A DNA stretch of 64,000 nucleotides from Ottelia alismoides (Eukaryota > Streptophyta > Magnoliopsida > Alismatales > Hydrocharitaceae): positions 930,001 through 994,000 of the forward strand of contig JAZKJV010002621.1 of the NCBI GenBank assembly GCA_037367405.1, in the 5' to 3' direction. Position 1 is the first letter of the stretch; each line of letters begins with the position of its first letter. The position numbers and the translations under genes were made by a program. Shown here in pieces: positions 26,425 through 38,507 of this stretch. The notes under the pieces were generated by a model, which was not told the origin of the DNA, searched no databases, and worked only from the letters and a program-made list of their open reading frames with translations.

Positions 26425-29400
26425 TGATAACTAGGAATTTCTAGGGTCTAGTATTCCACACAAGGTGGGAACACTCAGGTCGCTGCGGTGACCGCTAAAA
26501 ATCCCTAATTAATCAACAATTAACCCACACTAAAGATCAACAATTAGAAATAAATGTGGAGTGAAAATTTATTTTTAACTCTGCACAAATGATGTATAGG
26601 GACAAGTATGCAGAGAGTTCGAACACAGGGAGCAAACATGGTAGGTGCACAAATAAATGTGTGTGTGTGAGTGTGAGATGTCTACACTAAGCAAGCAAGC
26701 AAGGATTTTTGTGGGTTTTTAATTTTTAATTTTTTTATTTAATTTTTAATTTTGTATTTTGATTTTTAATTTTCTGATTTTTATAATTTTATATTTTATA
26801 TTTTTTTCAATATTGGAATATATAAGCAAAGTAATAAAAGACAAGATAAAGTATTTATAAAAATGTACAAAGATAACCAAAAATTCAGGAATAAAATGTT
26901 TTTGATATTTTTAGGATTTTTTACTGTTTTTGTGATTTTTGGGTATTTTTCAAACTGTTTTTGGTATTTTTGAATACTGAAATAAGGGAAAAAAGTGAAA
27001 TATGGACTGGCTGTGAGTAAAATGAGAATTAAAAATAGCAAATACCCACAAAATTTTTCCACACTATTTTTCAAATAAAGATAAGAAAAATATAGAGTAA
27101 ACAGGAACTGAGTTTGTATTTTTCTGAGTTTTCTTTGATTATATATATATATTTTAGGTTTTTATGTATTTTCAAATTTTTAAGGTTTTTCTTTTGAGAT
27201 TTTTAGTGATTTTTGGACTGACACTAGAATAGGTTAAAATAGACACTAGGGAATTTTTTTTGGAATTTTTTGAGGTATTTTAATATTTTGTTGGTATTTT
27301 CTAAGCTAGACAGTAAATAAAAAGCATGTTTTTAATTTTTAATAAATAGAAAAATAAAATAAAATCAAAAACTAAAAATATAGCAATAAAGTGCAAGCAT
27401 ACAGGAGCTTAACCCTAATTTTTGAGAATTTTTGGGATTCAAATGAGGCCTTAAATAAATAGAGCAAGTCAGCACAAATTAAAGGCCTGGCAGGGATTAT
27501 ATTGCAATTAGACAGAAGTCCAGGGGCATACATGCACTTTTCACTAAAACTTTGAACTGAGTAAAATATTCTCTAGAGTAAAAGTTAAATGCTCAAACTG
27601 TGAGGGTAACCCTGCAAAAACACCAAGGTCACGCGCGCTGTGCACGTGACCTGGCGAGGACCCCTTTGCAATATTGCAAAGTCCTGGGGGGCTAAATGCA
27701 AATTCCACTAACAATCAACAACGTGACAAAATATTTGATGGACTAAATATTAAAAACAAGAACTACTAGGCCCTTGTCCGCAAAATGTCCACGCGCACGT
27801 GCCCACGCACGTGCGCTTGACTGGCAAGGGTCGAAAAGTAAATAAGAAAACTTCAGGGGGTTTTTAGCAAAAATTACAAAAAGTTAATAACGGCACATGG
27901 AAGTTTAAGTCCTAATAATTAATACACAAAAATGGACGGGGTATCTTGCAAAATTACCCAAGCAAGGGGGCGATCCGACGGTGGGTGTTAACCCACTTAA
28001 CACGTGTCAGCTTAGGGACTCCCGATGCCCCTTCGTGCAGCAGCGGTCCAGATTAGAAGATCTGGAAATGATGGACGGTCCTGGGCTCTCTAATCCGACG
28101 GCTGCTGCTGATGTGGAAGAACAACCGGAAGATCGACGGCGTGCGAGATGGCTGGAAGAACAGAAGATGAACTCGCCCAGGGCGAGTTTGGATCAGGTGG
28201 CGCGGGCTCCTCCGGCCTCCTCCAGGCCGGTCGATGGTCTCTCCGTCTTCCTGCAGGTGTCCTCTGGCCGCCCGAAGCTTCAGAGGGTGGAGGTAGCCAC
28301 CAGAGCTCGCAGGCGAAGGGGGAGGGGCTGGAGCTCCCAAACCACCTCCGGCAAACTCACAGAAGGGCTCCAGTTCCTCGATAAGCTCCGTTACCTGCAC
28401 AAAAAAATTATATGATCGGGGGCAAATTGCCTCGATCACGTGGCGCAAGGAAATGGGGGTGTGCGGCAGCGTTTGGCGCAAAGAATGACGGTGGCCGGAG
28501 ATGTCTCCGGCCGACTGTCGATTTGGCGAATCGACAGGCGAGCGAGTTAGATGGAAGGGTCGTGATGAAGCTCGGGTTAACGGGAATGAAGTGAAGCTAA
28601 AGATAAGGTGGTTAGTCGGCCCTCAAGCTCAGAGAGAGCGAGGAAGAAGGTACCTCAACGGGGTGGCCGGAGGTTGATTGGAACTCGCCCAAGCGTTGCT
28701 GATCAACCGCCTTGACGAGGGCTCCACGGAGCTGTCACCTTCTAACGAGGTCAAGGGGGGAAAACTTGGATGGATTTGCGGTTCAAATTTGAAAAGGGAA
28801 TTGGATTTGGGTTTTAAGGAGTTGACGAGGGGGTCCAAAGAACAAGACGCACAGCTCGATTCAGAGCTCCACAGCCCAAGGAGAGCCTTGGGCGTGTAAG
28901 AGCTCTGATCGAGGAAAAACTTCCATGAAGGAAGCATCATGGTTTGGCGAAAGGAACATCCCCAAAAAAAAACTCGAAATGGGGTCAAAAGTCATCCTGA
29001 CAGTCTACAGGACCTAGGGTCAGAGAGTTGACCCGAGTCAACTCTTCTAGCCCCCTGGTTGGTCCACGTGGACCAACCAGGAAAAAGGTCCTAAAAAATT
29101 CTTAAAAAATCATTTTAAAATAGTAAATAATATTATTTTAATGAGGTTATAAAATTTTTTTTATAATTTTATCTAGTATTTTATTCCGATTTTTAGTTAT
29201 TTTTATGAGGCCTATTTTTACAAGATCACTTTTCAACCCTTTATAGGTATAATACCTATATATCTTAGCCTTTATTTTTATTCTGTGTATTTTAATGTTA
29301 TTTATTTTTATTTCTTAATTTATAAAATTATAAGATACTTTTGTATTCACAAATATATTTTTTATTTTATTTTTCTGATATGTTTTGTATATTTAATAAA

Positions 29401-30224
29401 ATACAAGAGTGTATTGTATAGGTATACATATAGGTATAATACCTATATGATCTATATATGTTTGTTTTTATTTTGAGTTTTCTTTAGGTTTTTATTCCAA
29501 TTTTAATGTGCATAATTATTATAAGTAATATTTACAAGATTATAAAAATATAAAAATATAGAAATAATGAATAAATAATAAATTGAATATTTTAATCTGT
29601 ACATGTATACAATGAGGGCCCAAAAGTCAACTTTCAAAGCGTAGCTCTGTCAAATGCGAAACCACCACCATTAAATAGCTTATTTTCTTCTATATACAAT
29701 TAAAGGTGAGTTTGATGCATTTGGAGTTTTCAGTTGTGAGATACGGGTCTGGGAAGTTGGGATTCTGGATTTTTATTCAGACCATAACTTTTTATCTGCA
29801 CATCATTTTTTAGTGAAATAAATTTTGTATTTTTGTTTATTAAATTATCTACAACTTTCATGTACAAAGTTTCTTTATTCGATGTATAAAAAGTGGAATC
29901 AAAAATAGGTCCCAAAATGAATAAAGAATGAATATCATAATATAGGTATTTGACCCTTATCTCCCCCTACTTTATTCCTGGTCGACCTATTCATCAAGAT
30001 GCCTAGGTCTAGAGGTTTTGGGTCATAAAATATTTACAATATTTTATTCTTTTTCTTTTCTTTTATTTATTCTATAATTTGGGCTTTAATTACAGTAATT
30101 TATACACTATTTAGATGCACATGCATGAATGCTAAGATGCTCTATTTAAGGTTATTTACAGGCATTTGCTAGGGTTTTTGGTGCCAAAATGATAGAATAA
30201 AGATGATGAAATGTGGATTCATCA
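26425..30224 (-). mobile_element. Solo LTR, 3.8 kb, of an Athila-like Gypsy family
   Basis: The sequence begins TGATAAC and ends TTCATCA (TG to CA) and is bracketed by attga on both sides inside a satellite unit. It contains no gag, pol, primer site or polypurine tract. Its ends match those of the LTRs at 47,076-50,744 and 56,544-60,191: on the minus strand all begin tgatgaat and end in a form of gtnatca, and all carry a ggtcgaacac-like word near the 3' end. The middle (27,950-29,090) is a GC-rich island in long AT-rich arms, as in those LTRs. It most likely arose by recombination between the two LTRs of a full element. Open frames in the island (28,053-28,481, 28,629-28,988 and others) are compositional. 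Confidence 0.85.
29054..29081. repeat. 28-bp perfect palindrome centred on CACGTG
   Basis: The left half is CCTGGTTGGTCCAC and the right half is its exact complement, with no spacer. It lies at the edge of the GC-rich island of the solo LTR. CACGTG is the core of plant G-box sites bound by bZIP and bHLH factors. The two other LTRs of the family have a longer, imperfect inverted repeat at the matching place. Confidence 0.9.
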
Positions 30225-32172
30225 ATTGATCACCCTCTTTATATGATCGATTCATATATACCAAATCTTGATGATTTCTTTCTGGATTTGTTTCCAGCAG
30301 CTACATGATCATCAATTACATAATTGTCAACTCCTTTCTCTTACAAACAAACTCATGATTAAGCTTTTACTGACTACATAATTGACCTGATCGAGCAACT
30401 GTCTCTGATCGATTAACCTAATTGACGTGGTCGACCATCACTGATCAATCTGCCCACTTGAACTGATCAATCACCCTTGACCAACTAACTGTCTTTTATG
30501 ATCTATCACAATTTGAATTAAACCTCCAAATGGCTATCATATGATCGATCACTCTGTCTACATGATCGATTAACTTGAGATGATTGATCACCCTCTTTAT
30601 ATGATCGATTCATATATACCAAATCTTGATGATTTCTTTCTGGATTTGTTTCCAACAGCTACATGATCATCAATTACATAATTGTCAACTCCTTTCTCTC
30701 ACAAACAAACTCATGATTAAGCTTTTACTCACTACATGGTTGACCTGATCGAGCAACTGTCTCTGATCGATTAACCTAATTGACCTGGTCGACCATCACT
30801 GATCAATCTGCCCACTTGAACTGATCGATCACCCTTGACCAACTAACTGTCTTTTATGATCTATCACAATTTGAATTAAACCTCCAAATGGCTATCATGT
30901 GATCGATCACCTTGTCTACATGATCGATTAACTTGAGATAATTGATCACCCTCTTTATATGATCGATTCATATATACCAAATCTTGATGATTTCTTTCTG
31001 GATTTGTTTCCAGCAGCTACATGATCATCAATTACATAGTTGTCAACTCCTTTCTCTTACAAACAAACTCATGATTAAGCTTTTACTCACTACATGATTG
31101 ACCTGATCGAGCAACTGTCTCTGATCGATTAACCTAATTGACCTGGTCGACCTTCACTGATCAATCTGCCCACCTTGAACTGATCGATCACCCTTGACCC
31201 ATCTAGCTGTCTTTTATTATCTATCACAATTTGAATTAAACCTCCAAATGGATATCATATGATCGATCACCTTGTCTACATGATCGATTAACTTGAGATA
31301 ATGGATCACCCTCTTTAATATGATCGATTCATATATACCAAATCTTGATGATTTCTTTCTAGATTTGTTTCCAGCAGTTATATGATCATCAATTACATAA
31401 TTGTCAACTCCTTTCTCTTACAAACAAACTCATGATTAATCTTTTACTCACTACATGATTGACATGATCGTGCAACTGTCTCTGATCGATTAACCTAATT
31501 GACCTGGTCGACCATCACTGATCAATCTGCCCACTTGAACTGATCGATCACCCTTGACCAACTAAATGTCTTTTATGATCTATCACAATTTGAATTAAAC
31601 CTCCAAATGGCTATCATATGATCGATCACCATGTCACATGATCGATTAACTTGAGATGATTGATCACCCTCTTTATATGATCGATTCATATATACCAAAT
31701 CTTGATGATTTCCTTCTGGATTTGTTTCCCAGCAGCTACATGATCATCAATTACATAATTGTCAACTCCTTTCTCTTACAAACAAACTCATGATTAAGCT
31801 TTTACTCACTACATGATTGACCTGATCGAGCAACTATCTCTGATCGATTAACCTAATTGACCTGGTCGACCATCACTGATCAATCTGCCCACTTGAATTG
31901 ATCGATCACCCTTGACCAACTAACTGTCTTTTATGATCTATCACAATTTGAATTAAACCTCCAAATGGCTACCATATGATCGATCACCTTGTCTACATGA
32001 TCGATTAACTTGAGATGATTGATCACCCTCTTTATATGACCGATTCATATATACCAAATCTTGATGATTTCTTTCTGGATTTGTTTCCAGCAGCTACATG
32101 ATCATCAATTACATAATTGTCAACTCCTTTCTCTTACAAACAAACTCATGATTAAGCTTTTACTCACTACAT
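30225..32172. repeat. 358-bp satellite array, right part
   Basis: The anchor word recurs at 30,384, 30,742, 31,100, 31,461 and 31,819, with spacing 358 except one unit of 361. The array ends near 32,172 at actacatgat, within one unit. Together with the left part it makes about nine units. There is no coding capacity. Confidence 0.95.
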
Positions 32173-33940
32173 GATGAGTATTGCTTCTCTTTGTTCTCGT
32201 ATGTGTGTATCATATATCATATTCTATTTTTTTTGTGAATAGTTAGTTTGTAATAGATACTTCCTATACAATAATCATATAGTGTCCGTTCACACTCACT
32301 GTTCCATTCCTAATACAAGTAACTTCCATTAACCATTTTCCGTCTCCATACTCCCATCCTAAAATATATATAAATGGACTAACTCGATCAAAACCTGATA
32401 CCCTATTAATTGGATCAGGCTGGATTCATTGATCGAATGGAATATAAATCTCCACAACCCATAAAATCTAAATGGGCATTGGGCCGATGCCCATCCCTAC
32501 CTACAATTCATACACCTTTACCCTACATTCTTTGGCTCTGCCTCTACTTGAAAGAAAGATATATGAAACGATTATTCACCAATTAACTTTAAATCCATTT
32601 GCATTTATACTCAGCAACTATTTCAGATCTAAATCATTTCTATTTGTTTCCGAATTTTTCTTTAAGATATATCTTGTAAATCGGTTGGTGTAAATTCACT
32701 AGAACAAAATAAAGTTACAGTTACATATTTTCGATACATATCCAGTTGTCAAATATGTGTGTGGATAAAATCCATGAAATTGTTTTATTTGAAATTAGCA
32801 ATGAATAATATATACTCCTATATCACTGTCGAATGTTTATGATATAGCAGCAATGCCTATCCATCTGTAGCTTTATTATAAAATTTTGCTTCAATCGCTA
32901 CTATTTCTTAGCGAAGATTAGTAGAACTTTTGAAGAGGAAGATAACACATGATAATCAATATTATACTACAAAAATTTGACCAATGACAAGAATAATTTA
33001 AATATTCAATCAAATACATAATAACGAATATTATATATTCATTACAAAATTATTTTTTGTTCTTGTAATTTGCAATCAATGTTTTATTCTTTATTCAAGT
33101 TCCATATGACTACAATTATTTGACTCTTTTATTAAAAATGTGTACCAATCGTTGCTATTTACAATGAAAGAAGAAAAAGTCAATGAATAATTACTAGCAG
33201 TGGAGAATTTACAAAATCACAAAGTAAATAATATGTGTCATTATGTATTTACATACAAAGGATAGGACAGCTAATATTGAATTATTTGTTTATTTGTTGT
33301 TGTATGCCGATTTTATTGGAAGGGTGCAAGCCAATGAAATAGTAGTAGATATGATGCATGCACAAGTCAATATTAATTTCAAGAATAAAAAATTATTTCA
33401 TAGAAAATGTACGATTCGACAATAGATTCCAGAGCATGCATCGCTATATATACGTTTTATAGTACAGACGATTTTGCATCCTTCACCCCCAAAAAAATGG
33501 ACCATTCGACGTAAACAATCTTGAAATTCGAATCTACCATCTTCTATTGAACTTTGTTATCTGGTACAAATTATTCCCTTGAGAATAATATTCCTGGTTC
33601 TCGAAGTACTTATATAGGGTAAAGTTTTGAAAGACTTTTATTAGTGGCGACATATTTATGTTGGGCTCCATTCGAGAGGATATATGTCATGATTTGGGCC
33701 CATATCGAATGGACGGATGTTGGGCTTCAATCACTACTACTTAGAATTCCCCATTTCTGTGCAAACAGTTTGGTTGACGAAAACTGATTTGGGCCCATAT
33801 TTAATGGGTCGGCAGTAGACCTGGCCGATGGGTCGAGACCCATTTGCATAGTTCACTCATGGGTCGAGCTTGGAGTAGAAGAATTTAGATATGGCCGATG
33901 TGACCCATAAAATTATATTTATTTATTTATTTATTTATAT
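32173..33940. other. AT-rich intergenic DNA, no gene seen
   Basis: Two imperfect copies of gatttgggcccatat (about 33,694 and 33,788) lie near the right end. Short open frames at 32,472-32,693 and 33,243-33,425 have no recognisable features. Confidence 0.45.
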
Positions 33941-33950
33941 TTATATATAT

Positions 33951-35305
33951 AGGGATCCTCTCAAATGAAGTGGGGTCTCACCAATATTGTGGTGAGCTAT
34001 CAATCAGATTCGTCAGATCTCGATCTGACAGCTGCATCAAAAACTTATCCAAAAGGATATTTTTGTCATCTTAATTTTATGAAATTCGAGTTTCATTTAA
34101 TAGATTCGAATTGCTATTTGAAGCTTTTCTGTATTTGGTATTTTTCACTAATAACTTTATTGATCAATTTTCAATTTTGTTCTAGACTATTTGAATTCAA
34201 TGATATCATATTAAACGCCAGCGAGTTTTTGTAAAATAATTTTCCTCTTTGTAATTTCATTAATAATTTCATCTTTTTGACTGTATTTTCATTTTGTAAA
34301 TGGCTATTTCTGTTTTCTTAATGATCATATTTGTTTTGTAAACTCCAATGAGTTTTTGTAAGAGTAATTTTCCTCTTTGTAAACTTCAGACTATTTGTAA
34401 ATATGTATTTTCATTTTGTAAATAGGTATTTCCGTTTTGTGAATGGGCATATTCATTTGGTAAACTCCAATGAACTTTTGTAATAGTAATCTTCCTCTTT
34501 GTAAACTTCAGTATATTTGTAAATATGTATGTTCGTTTTGTAAAATTTGCATGAATCATTGTAACTGTATCTCGCTCCTTTGTAAAATTCATGTAGAGCT
34601 CTGCAAAACAAGAAAACAAACATTGAGATTTGTAAAAAAATAAATCAATATGTAAATATGAATGTCATATATGTAAAATATTTATAACACAATATAAATC
34701 CATGCCTGATCTCCTCCCACATGCGGTCCTCCACCTTGTCCATCCATGATCTGCTTTCTACATTCACCTCTAAATGCAACCACCATCCTCCTCCATTTAC
34801 GTGGACTGCTACAACCATATTCCATCGCATTCACCACGTGCTGCGACCTCCATGGTCGACCACCATCGCATGCACGGGCTTTCTCCTCTGCATGGCACCC
34901 TGGTACTATGCGTCTTTCTCCTCTAGACCATCTCTTCCATGGCTTTCTCCTCTGCGATCGAGAAGCTTTTTGTGGAGAGGATGTTGACGCCGTCGTGGAC
35001 GATTCGAGAGAGAGAGAGGTGCACCGCCATCGACGAATAACAGAAGAGGGGGAGGGGGCGCCATCGTCAAACAATAGAGAGAGAGAGAGAGAAAGTGAGA
35101 GAATGGAAATATAATGCTCCACAGAAAAATAGGATCTAGGGTTGTCACATTCTATTTTTAGAATGTGATAATAACGAAAATGGATTTTTCATTAATAGAA
35201 TATTAGAATTAATCACGATTTAATCTCAATCGCATGATTAAGATCTAAAAGCTCTTATTAGTGGCTCACCACAAAAGTGGTGAGACACCACCTCATTTGA
35301 AGTTC

Positions 35306-35309
<4 letters not shown>
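33951..35309. mobile_element. Inverted-repeat DNA element D1, 1.36 kb
   Basis: The left tip agggatcctctcaaatgaag and the right tip (complement aggaacttcaaatgagg) are inverted. Each continues into gtctcacca and a small hairpin; the right one is a perfect 8-bp stem at 35,265-35,284. The left half (34,200-34,570) repeats ttttgtaaa-type words every 20-30 bp and contains a 121-bp direct duplication (34,291 and 34,412). A GC-rich block (34,720-35,060) and a short GA run follow, then a 9-bp hairpin at 35,146-35,167. It is flanked by TA tracts. No transposase is seen; related to D2. Confidence 0.75.

Positions 35310-35358
<49 letters not shown>
35310..35358. repeat. (TA)n(GA)n microsatellite between elements D1 and M1
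   Basis: About 13 TA units followed by about 11 GA units fill the whole gap between the two elements. Confidence 0.9.
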
Positions 35359-35740
35359 GAAAGGGATCCTACTCCATAGAATAGGTAACTTACCTACTCC
35401 ACTTTCTTTTTTTTCAATTTTTTTTAATTTTTTTGAAAAATGCCACCGTAGATTTTCATAATTATATCCCTCTAATATGTCATTCAAATTTTGTCAGAAA
35501 CAGAGACTCCTACGACCTCCATCCAGAACATAAAAAATACAGCAAATCTGTGATCGTTAAAAATGACTGTCTAGATGGAGGCCGTATGAGTCTCTTTTTC
35601 TGATGATATTTGAATGACATATGAGAGGGATATAGTTATGAAAATCCATGGAAGCATTTTTCAAAAAAATGAAAAAAAATTGAAAAAAAAAGAAAATGGA
35701 GTAGGTAAGTTACCTACTCTATGGAGTACGATCCCTTTTC
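35359..35740. mobile_element. Foldback MITE M1, 382 bp
   Basis: It is almost wholly self-complementary. The left tip gaaagggatcctactccata and the right tip (complement gaaaagggatcgtactccat) pair, followed by aggtaacttacctactcc on both arms. The inner core (tatgtcattcaaattttgtc, then gagactcctac) pairs with its copy at 35,575-35,640. The loop is short. It sits between a GA/TA tract and an AT tract. Confidence 0.85.
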
Positions 35741-35760
35741 TAATATATATATATATATAT

Positions 35761-38053
35761 AGGGTGCACTTGAATTGAGGTGGCACCTTTTCGTGATTAT
35801 GGGAAGGTGCCATCTTAGGCCATTGGATAATGAGTATATGGTTGAGATTGAAATCACTAAGTGGTTTTCATGCCAACTAACATTCCTAAATTGGTGCAGA
35901 TTAAATTAGTGCTAATTTAGTCAAATACACGTCATCGAACATTCTATATTTAGTAAAACCCAAGAAGTTCACATTGTAATTTCTGGAAAATATGAAAGAA
36001 TAAATGCTTGTATTTTGAAATAACTATTACGAATTTACGAAAGATTGATATATTTTACATTCATGTGCAGTAAATTACAAAACTCGTAACCACTGATGTA
36101 CTGAAAAAAGTTCAAATTCGGCAAAAAATGGCTTATTCTGTATAGTTGTGTTTCCTAAAATATAGGGAGTTGTGATAATGGCCTAATTAATTGATGTACA
36201 CATGGAAGCATTCCATCAATGATGGGATTTTGTTACAACTATATTTCCAAATATATCGGATGTTGCAAATTGGGAACACATTATATATTCTACACGTCAT
36301 TTGCATATTATTTGGGGGGGGGGGTTTAAATATGAGGTGTATTTTTTAATTCGCAAATTGGAAAATACATATCATAACACATGTTAAATCTAATTTCATC
36401 CAACATTCTGTGGAAGCAATATTTGTAAATTACAACTTTTTTTTGTAAATTTTGTAGTCTCTTTTGTAAAACACATTTGATTTATTTTGAAAATTTTGAA
36501 TTCTTGTTTGAGAACATTATGTGGGAGTAACATTTGCAAATTGTGATATTATTTTGTAAACTTTGTGGTCTCTTTTATAAATAACATGTGATTTTTGTAA
36601 AATAGATTGCTTATTGTTAATGTATAAATTGTTTTATATGTCCATCCAACGTGTTTCCCAATATCATGGGTCCATCGAAATTTGTCATCCATTGTAAATT
36701 TATGTAGATTTTGTAAAATCCACGCTCCCAGTTAACAATTACGTGTTAATCTGCAAAATAAAAAAGGCAATTAGTAGTTTATCATTTATTTCTAAAAGAA
36801 GATAACATGTAAAAAATACATGCTTAATTGTAAATCAATGAATCAAAATTTAAATTATTCAAACAATTATGTAAAGTAGTAATTCAAAAGGAAAAATATA
36901 CCTTCATATTTGAAATTTAATCCATCCAATTGAATCTGTAAATTTTATCCATTTAGTATCTAATCCACAATTTATGAGATTTCATCTAAATTTCATTTTT
37001 GCAAAATACAACAACTTCAGGGCAAAAATATAACAAGGTGCACAATCTTTTATGATAAAAAATCGTTTATTGATAATGAGAATCTGAGACATATTCATTA
37101 TATAAACAAATATTTACCATTCTTAATAAAAAATTTCTTTCTTTTAGATGATATTTTCATCCACATTCTACGTAATTCAATCTAGAAAAAAAACTCAAAA
37201 GAAAAAATTAAAAGTGTGTTGAACTCAAAAGAACGTGGGAGTCCAAACTTAAAAATGATTGAATATTCCAAAAAATATGACTGAACTCAAAAGAACAAAA
37301 AATGTTGAATATTACAGAAAATATGATGGAATAAAGGCTCGCGTTTTGAAATAATTGTTATCACTTTACAAAAGATTGATGTATTTTACGATCATGTGTT
37401 ATAAATTACAAAATCGTAATAACTGATGTTCGAAAAACACCCAATCATAATCAGTAGTAAATCAGGAACATTAATTCAAAAAAAAAAACAAAGGAGAGAC
37501 ATTGAAAAATGGATTGAGATGGAATCAAAACAGAAAGAAAAATCAAAATCCAAATAAAAAACAAAATCAATCTAACCTGAAACTTGATTAATAGATGAAT
37601 AAAAAAGAAAAAAACTACTAAGAACATGCATTATCTTCCGTACGCAACCACCTCATGATGCTCCATGCTTCGTCCTCGTCGTCGCCATGGACTACCATCA
37701 TGACACACCATCATTATCTCCACGCACATCCGGCACCACTACGTCGAGGGAGGACGGAGAGCTAGAGGGGGAGCGAGCCCCCATCGAATTATGTTTTGAA
37801 AATTTCGAGTAATTGAGAACCTCGATTATGATGGATGCTATATTTAGTAAAAAATAAATTCGAGTAATTAATGAGCAACGAGATAATGACACGAGTAAAT
37901 AGAATATTTAATTTCATTTCTAAAAACAACGAGTTGGATGGTGGTTTTGGGTTTAATATGGTGGTTTTATTTATAGCTGTAGATCAAGATCTAACGGTTT
38001 TTATGGATTGTCATACTATGATTGTGGTGAGGTGCCACCCTAATTCAAGTTTT

Positions 38054-38057
<4 letters not shown>
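35761..38057. mobile_element. Inverted-repeat DNA element D3, 2.3 kb
   Basis: The left tip agggtgcacttgaattgagg and the right tip (complement agggaaaacttgaattaggg) are inverted and both lead into gtggcacct. The interior is AT-rich, with many tttgtaaa or tttacaaa words, an 11-G run at about 36,314 and a GC-rich patch near 37,640-37,790. It is flanked by TA tracts on both sides, (TA)n at 35,742-35,760 and a long one at 38,058-38,115. The tips resemble those of D1 and D2 in layout but not in full sequence. No transposase is seen. Confidence 0.7.

Positions 38058-38115
<58 letters not shown>
38058..38115. repeat. (TA)n microsatellite, about 29 units
   Basis: An uninterrupted TA run fills the gap between D3 and M2. 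Confidence 0.95.
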
Positions 38116-38118
<3 letters not shown>

Positions 38119-38500
38119 GAAGGGGAAGCTGCTCCATGGAGCAGCTAAGCTGGCTGCTCCATGGGGCAGTTCCCCCTCCTTTTTATTTTTTTGAATTTTT
38201 TTCATGTATATTCATCTATATATCCCTCCTACATGTCATTCAAATTTCGTGAGAAATGGAGACTCCTATGCCCTTCATTTAGAACAGGTACTTTACAGCA
38301 AATTTCAGACAGTTAAAAATTACATGTTCTAGAAGGAGGGCATAGGAGTCTCTGTTTCTCATGAAATTTGAATGACATGTAGGAGGGATATATTGATGAA
38401 TATGCATGAAAAAAATTCAAAAAAATAAATAAATAAGGAGGGGAAAATGCCCCGTGGAGCAGCCAGCTTAGCTGCTCCATCGAGCAGCTTCCCTTTCCTC
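38116..38500. mobile_element. Foldback MITE M2, 385 bp
   Basis: The left tip gaggaaggggaagctgctcc pairs with the right tip (complement gaggaaagggaagctgctcg). The left arm holds a perfect 20-bp palindrome at 38,127-38,146 centred on CCATGG. The core words (acatgtcattcaaatttcgt, gagactcctat, and the reverse on the other arm) are the same as in M1, M3 and M4, but the tip is different. It lies directly between the long TA run and a short TA tract. Confidence 0.85.
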
Positions 38501-38507
38501 TATATAT

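Noticed and set aside
28053..28988. Open frames of 100-144 codons in the solo LTR
   Set aside because: GC-island effect; no domain and no conserved frame in the related LTRs.
25140..32172. Regularly spaced repeats as a CRISPR array
   Set aside because: The repeat unit itself is 358 bp with no variable spacers, in a plant genome; it is a satellite.
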